Source: B8-G4 sp033720735
GTDB taxonomy: Bacteria; Bacteroidota; Bacteroidia; Chitinophagales; Saprospiraceae
DNA: 26,074 bases
Assembly: GCA_033720735.1 (NCBI GenBank)
Contig: JAWWBX010000019.1
Location: forward strand, 1 to 26,074
Direction of reading: 5' to 3'
The position numbers and the translations under genes were made by a program. Position 1 is the stretch's first letter; each line of letters opens with the position of its first letter. This document shows, piece by piece, positions 24,267 through 26,074 of this stretch. Under the pieces are notes generated by a model. It made no database searches and had not been told where the DNA came from. It was given only the letters and a program-made list of their open reading frames with translations.

Positions 24267-26074
24267 TTATAGATTGAGCCAGTAGGTGGCTTTGGCTACC
24301 AACGAACGGTTTCTCACGACAAACCCGTCGGTGAGGTAGTTGTCGGTATAGACGATGAACAGGTCCGACACCGGCTTGAAACGCCATTGCAAGCGGGCAT
24401 TGATGTTCATGTTGTCGGTCTGGTCGTTATATTGAATAATGGCGCTGAAAAACAGGCTCTTGCTGAAGGTCAGATCAATGCGCGGGCCGATGAGGAACAG
24501 GGTCTCTTCGGCATAAGGTTCTTTGAGGTCGATATAGTCGATATTATAATTGATCGCAACCGTCCCAAAGGGTTGAAACCGGTAAGAGAGGTTTCCTCCG
24601 ATAGAAGCCCGGAAGCCATCAAAGAACTCGCCGATATTGGTGTTGAGACGATACCCGAACGCCTTGCGCTGGTCCGAGCTGTACGATGCCCGGAATGAAA
24701 TATCATTGTACTCCGAGTCCGCCGGCAGAGGCTCAGAGTCCGTACGCGTCGGGTCGAACTCTTCAAACAGGTAGGTGTAGCGATGGGTCAGCCCGGCACG
24801 TATCCGGGTGCTGTTCTTAAACTGCCCGCTAAATTCAATTTCAATATCATGGTCCGACCTGCCAAACCCATTGGTGAAGATAAAGTTGGTCTCGACCCCC
24901 ACCTCGAAGTCATTGAGCGCCCCTCGTTGGGGATAAAAGAAGAATCCAAAGGCCGGATCGATCCGGAAAAAATCCTTTCGGGGAACAAAGCCCACTTGCG
25001 GATCGTAGTGTTCCCCGACATAGGCATGGCTCCAGCTCACCTGATATTTGCGTTCACGGAACGACAACGCCAGGCCGTGCGTGATCGCATCGTCAGGGTT
25101 GCCAATGGCAATGTTCTTGTGAAGAAACGTCTTCCCATTCCAGCGATTATCCGCTGAGGCAAGGGTGTAGTCCAGGCCAATGACGCGGTCGTAGCGGTCA
25201 TACAAGTCTGTCTCGTGTGGGTTGAGTGCCTGTTTGTTGACGAGGATCATTCCAACATTTGACCGACTGAATACCTTGCGCTGGACGGCGGCCACCGTAT
25301 AATTGAAATTGGGGAGTCCGTTCATACGATCTGCGTCGGTGGTCATGTTGAGCAAGCCCACCCGCCAGTCGTCATTGAGCTTTCCACTGAGCCGCACACC
25401 GTAGAGGATCGCATTCTCGATATTCGATCCCGATGCCGTATCCGCTACAATGCCAATCCTGCGCGAGAAGAACGGATTGATGCGCTCATCCCCAAAGCCA
25501 CCAAACAGATCAGAATTCTCGGTGAAAAATTGGCGACGCTCCGGAAAGAACACCTCGAAGCGCGTCAGGTTGGTGATCTGACGGTCCACTTCAACCTGTG
25601 AGAAGTCCGGGTTGAAGGTCAGGTCGAGATTGAGTCCCGGGGTAATGCCAACCTTTGCATCGCCGCCAAAGTTGTTCTTGAAATCTGCAGCAGCGCCATT
25701 CTCGTAATCACGCGCCCACGCTGTGCTTGCGTAAGGGATCACCGCGATATTGGCTCCGGTCTTCCGGAGTGGTTCTTCCCAGTGCAGGTCACCCATGAAG
25801 GCCAAATTGATGAGCGACTGATTGCGCGGAATACGGACCCAGGTCATTTGCTCATTGGACTGCGTGTCGAACCGGTAGCATTGGAAACGCCATTTTTGCG
25901 ATCCCTCGTTGAAGCGCAAGGTGCTGAACGGGATGGCGATCTCCAGCGACCAGTGATCATCGTGGATCGCTGCCGTGCCATCCCACTTGTTGTCCCAGGA
26001 TGTTTGAAACTGGTCAAAGTCGGTCCCTCCCTCGACGATCAGGGCCTCCCTCCGCACGCCGAGCGGGTTGATCC
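24267..26074 (-). CDS. DUF5916 outer-membrane protein (5' partial)
   Basis: The frame is open to the window edge, so the N-terminus (signal peptide and most of the CBM9-like domain) lies outside; about 601 codons are present. The visible part begins near the end of a CBM9-like sugar-binding domain (WSLEIAIPFSTLRF) and continues into the DUF5916 region (NPDFSQVEVDRQITNLTRFE, then FFPERRQFFTEN) and a long run of alternating beta strands typical of an outer-membrane barrel, ending in an aromatic-rich YWLNL. Such proteins are found in Bacteroidota and related phyla next to peptidases or transporters; the function is not established. It leads the minus-strand row with DinB and TauE/SafE. Confidence 0.9.
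   Translation of the reverse strand, partial: INPLGVRREALIVEGGTDFDQFQTSWDNKWDGTAAIHDDHWSLEIAIPFSTLRFNEGSQKWRFQCYRFDTQSNEQMTWVRIPRNQSLINLAFMGDLHWEEPLRKTGANIAVIPYASTAWARDYENGAAADFKNNFGGDAKVGITPGLNLDLTFNPDFSQVEVDRQITNLTRFEVFFPERRQFFTENSDLFGGFGDERINPFFSRRIGIVADTASGSNIENAILYGVRLSGKLNDDWRVGLLNMTTDADRMNGLPNFNYTVAAVQRKVFSRSNVGMILVNKQALNPHETDLYDRYDRVIGLDYTLASADNRWNGKTFLHKNIAIGNPDDAITHGLALSFRERKYQVSWSHAYVGEHYDPQVGFVPRKDFFRIDPAFGFFFYPQRGALNDFEVGVETNFIFTNGFGRSDHDIEIEFSGQFKNSTRIRAGLTHRYTYLFEEFDPTRTDSEPLPADSEYNDISFRASYSSDQRKAFGYRLNTNIGEFFDGFRASIGGNLSYRFQPFGTVAINYNIDYIDLKEPYAEETLFLIGPRIDLTFSKSLFFSAIIQYNDQTDNMNINARLQWRFKPVSDLFIVYTDNYLTDGFVVRNRSLVAKATYWLNL

Overview
The window reads as a stretch of chromosome from a moderately GC-rich, free-living or environmental Bacteroidota, most likely of the Saprospiria/Lewinella type. 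The main evidence is the gliding-motility-associated (T9SS type B) C-terminal domain on the giant first protein, the SprB-like and CHU-type repeats, a propeller (Reg_prop) sensor kinase, a DUF5916 outer-membrane protein, and short start-proximal TTG-N17-TATCTTG promoters that resemble the Bacteroidota -33/-7 pattern. No tRNA, rRNA, CRISPR array, integrase or transposase was seen.

Layout. (1) 1-6501 is the 3' part of a giant secreted adhesin-like gene, with two repeat families (19 copies of about 70 aa and 2+6 copies of about 51 aa), SprB-like domains and a T9SS type B sorting domain. (2) 6551-8047 is a secreted class C beta-lactamase-family serine hydrolase. (3) 8037-12146 is a compact envelope-chemistry locus. 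A class I methyltransferase on the minus strand starts 2 bp from a plus-strand, ATGA-coupled trio: a PAPS sulfotransferase, an LtaS-like membrane alkaline-phosphatase-superfamily enzyme, and a CDP-alcohol phosphatidyltransferase. A terminator and further hairpins close it. (4) 12304-13047 (minus) is a secreted SH3b protein. (5) 13241-20815 holds a 1037-aa propeller histidine kinase, a NarL/FixJ response regulator and a large secreted M4 metalloprotease whose C-terminus ends abruptly. (6) 20816-21804 is about 1 kb without a convincing gene but with many inverted repeats, including a strong 65-nt hairpin. (7) 21805-22962 is a DUF819 membrane protein. (8) On the minus strand, 22974-26074 is an apparent operon: DUF5916 outer-membrane protein (cut by the window edge), DinB-like enzyme, TauE/SafE permease.

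How the genes may work together. The strongest candidate for an undescribed system is the 8-12 kb locus. The middle protein carries the full set of LtaS catalytic positions (Glu, Thr, His, Asp-His) at nearly LtaS numbering, next to a CDP-alcohol phosphatidyltransferase that could make its lipid donor or a related headgroup, and a sulfotransferase that could cap or decorate the product. This suggests a sulfated polyol-phosphate or lipid-headgroup modification in a Gram-negative envelope. It is inference from domains and context. The kinase-regulator-protease row may be a second functional unit: a periplasmic sensor controlling secretion of an extracellular protease.
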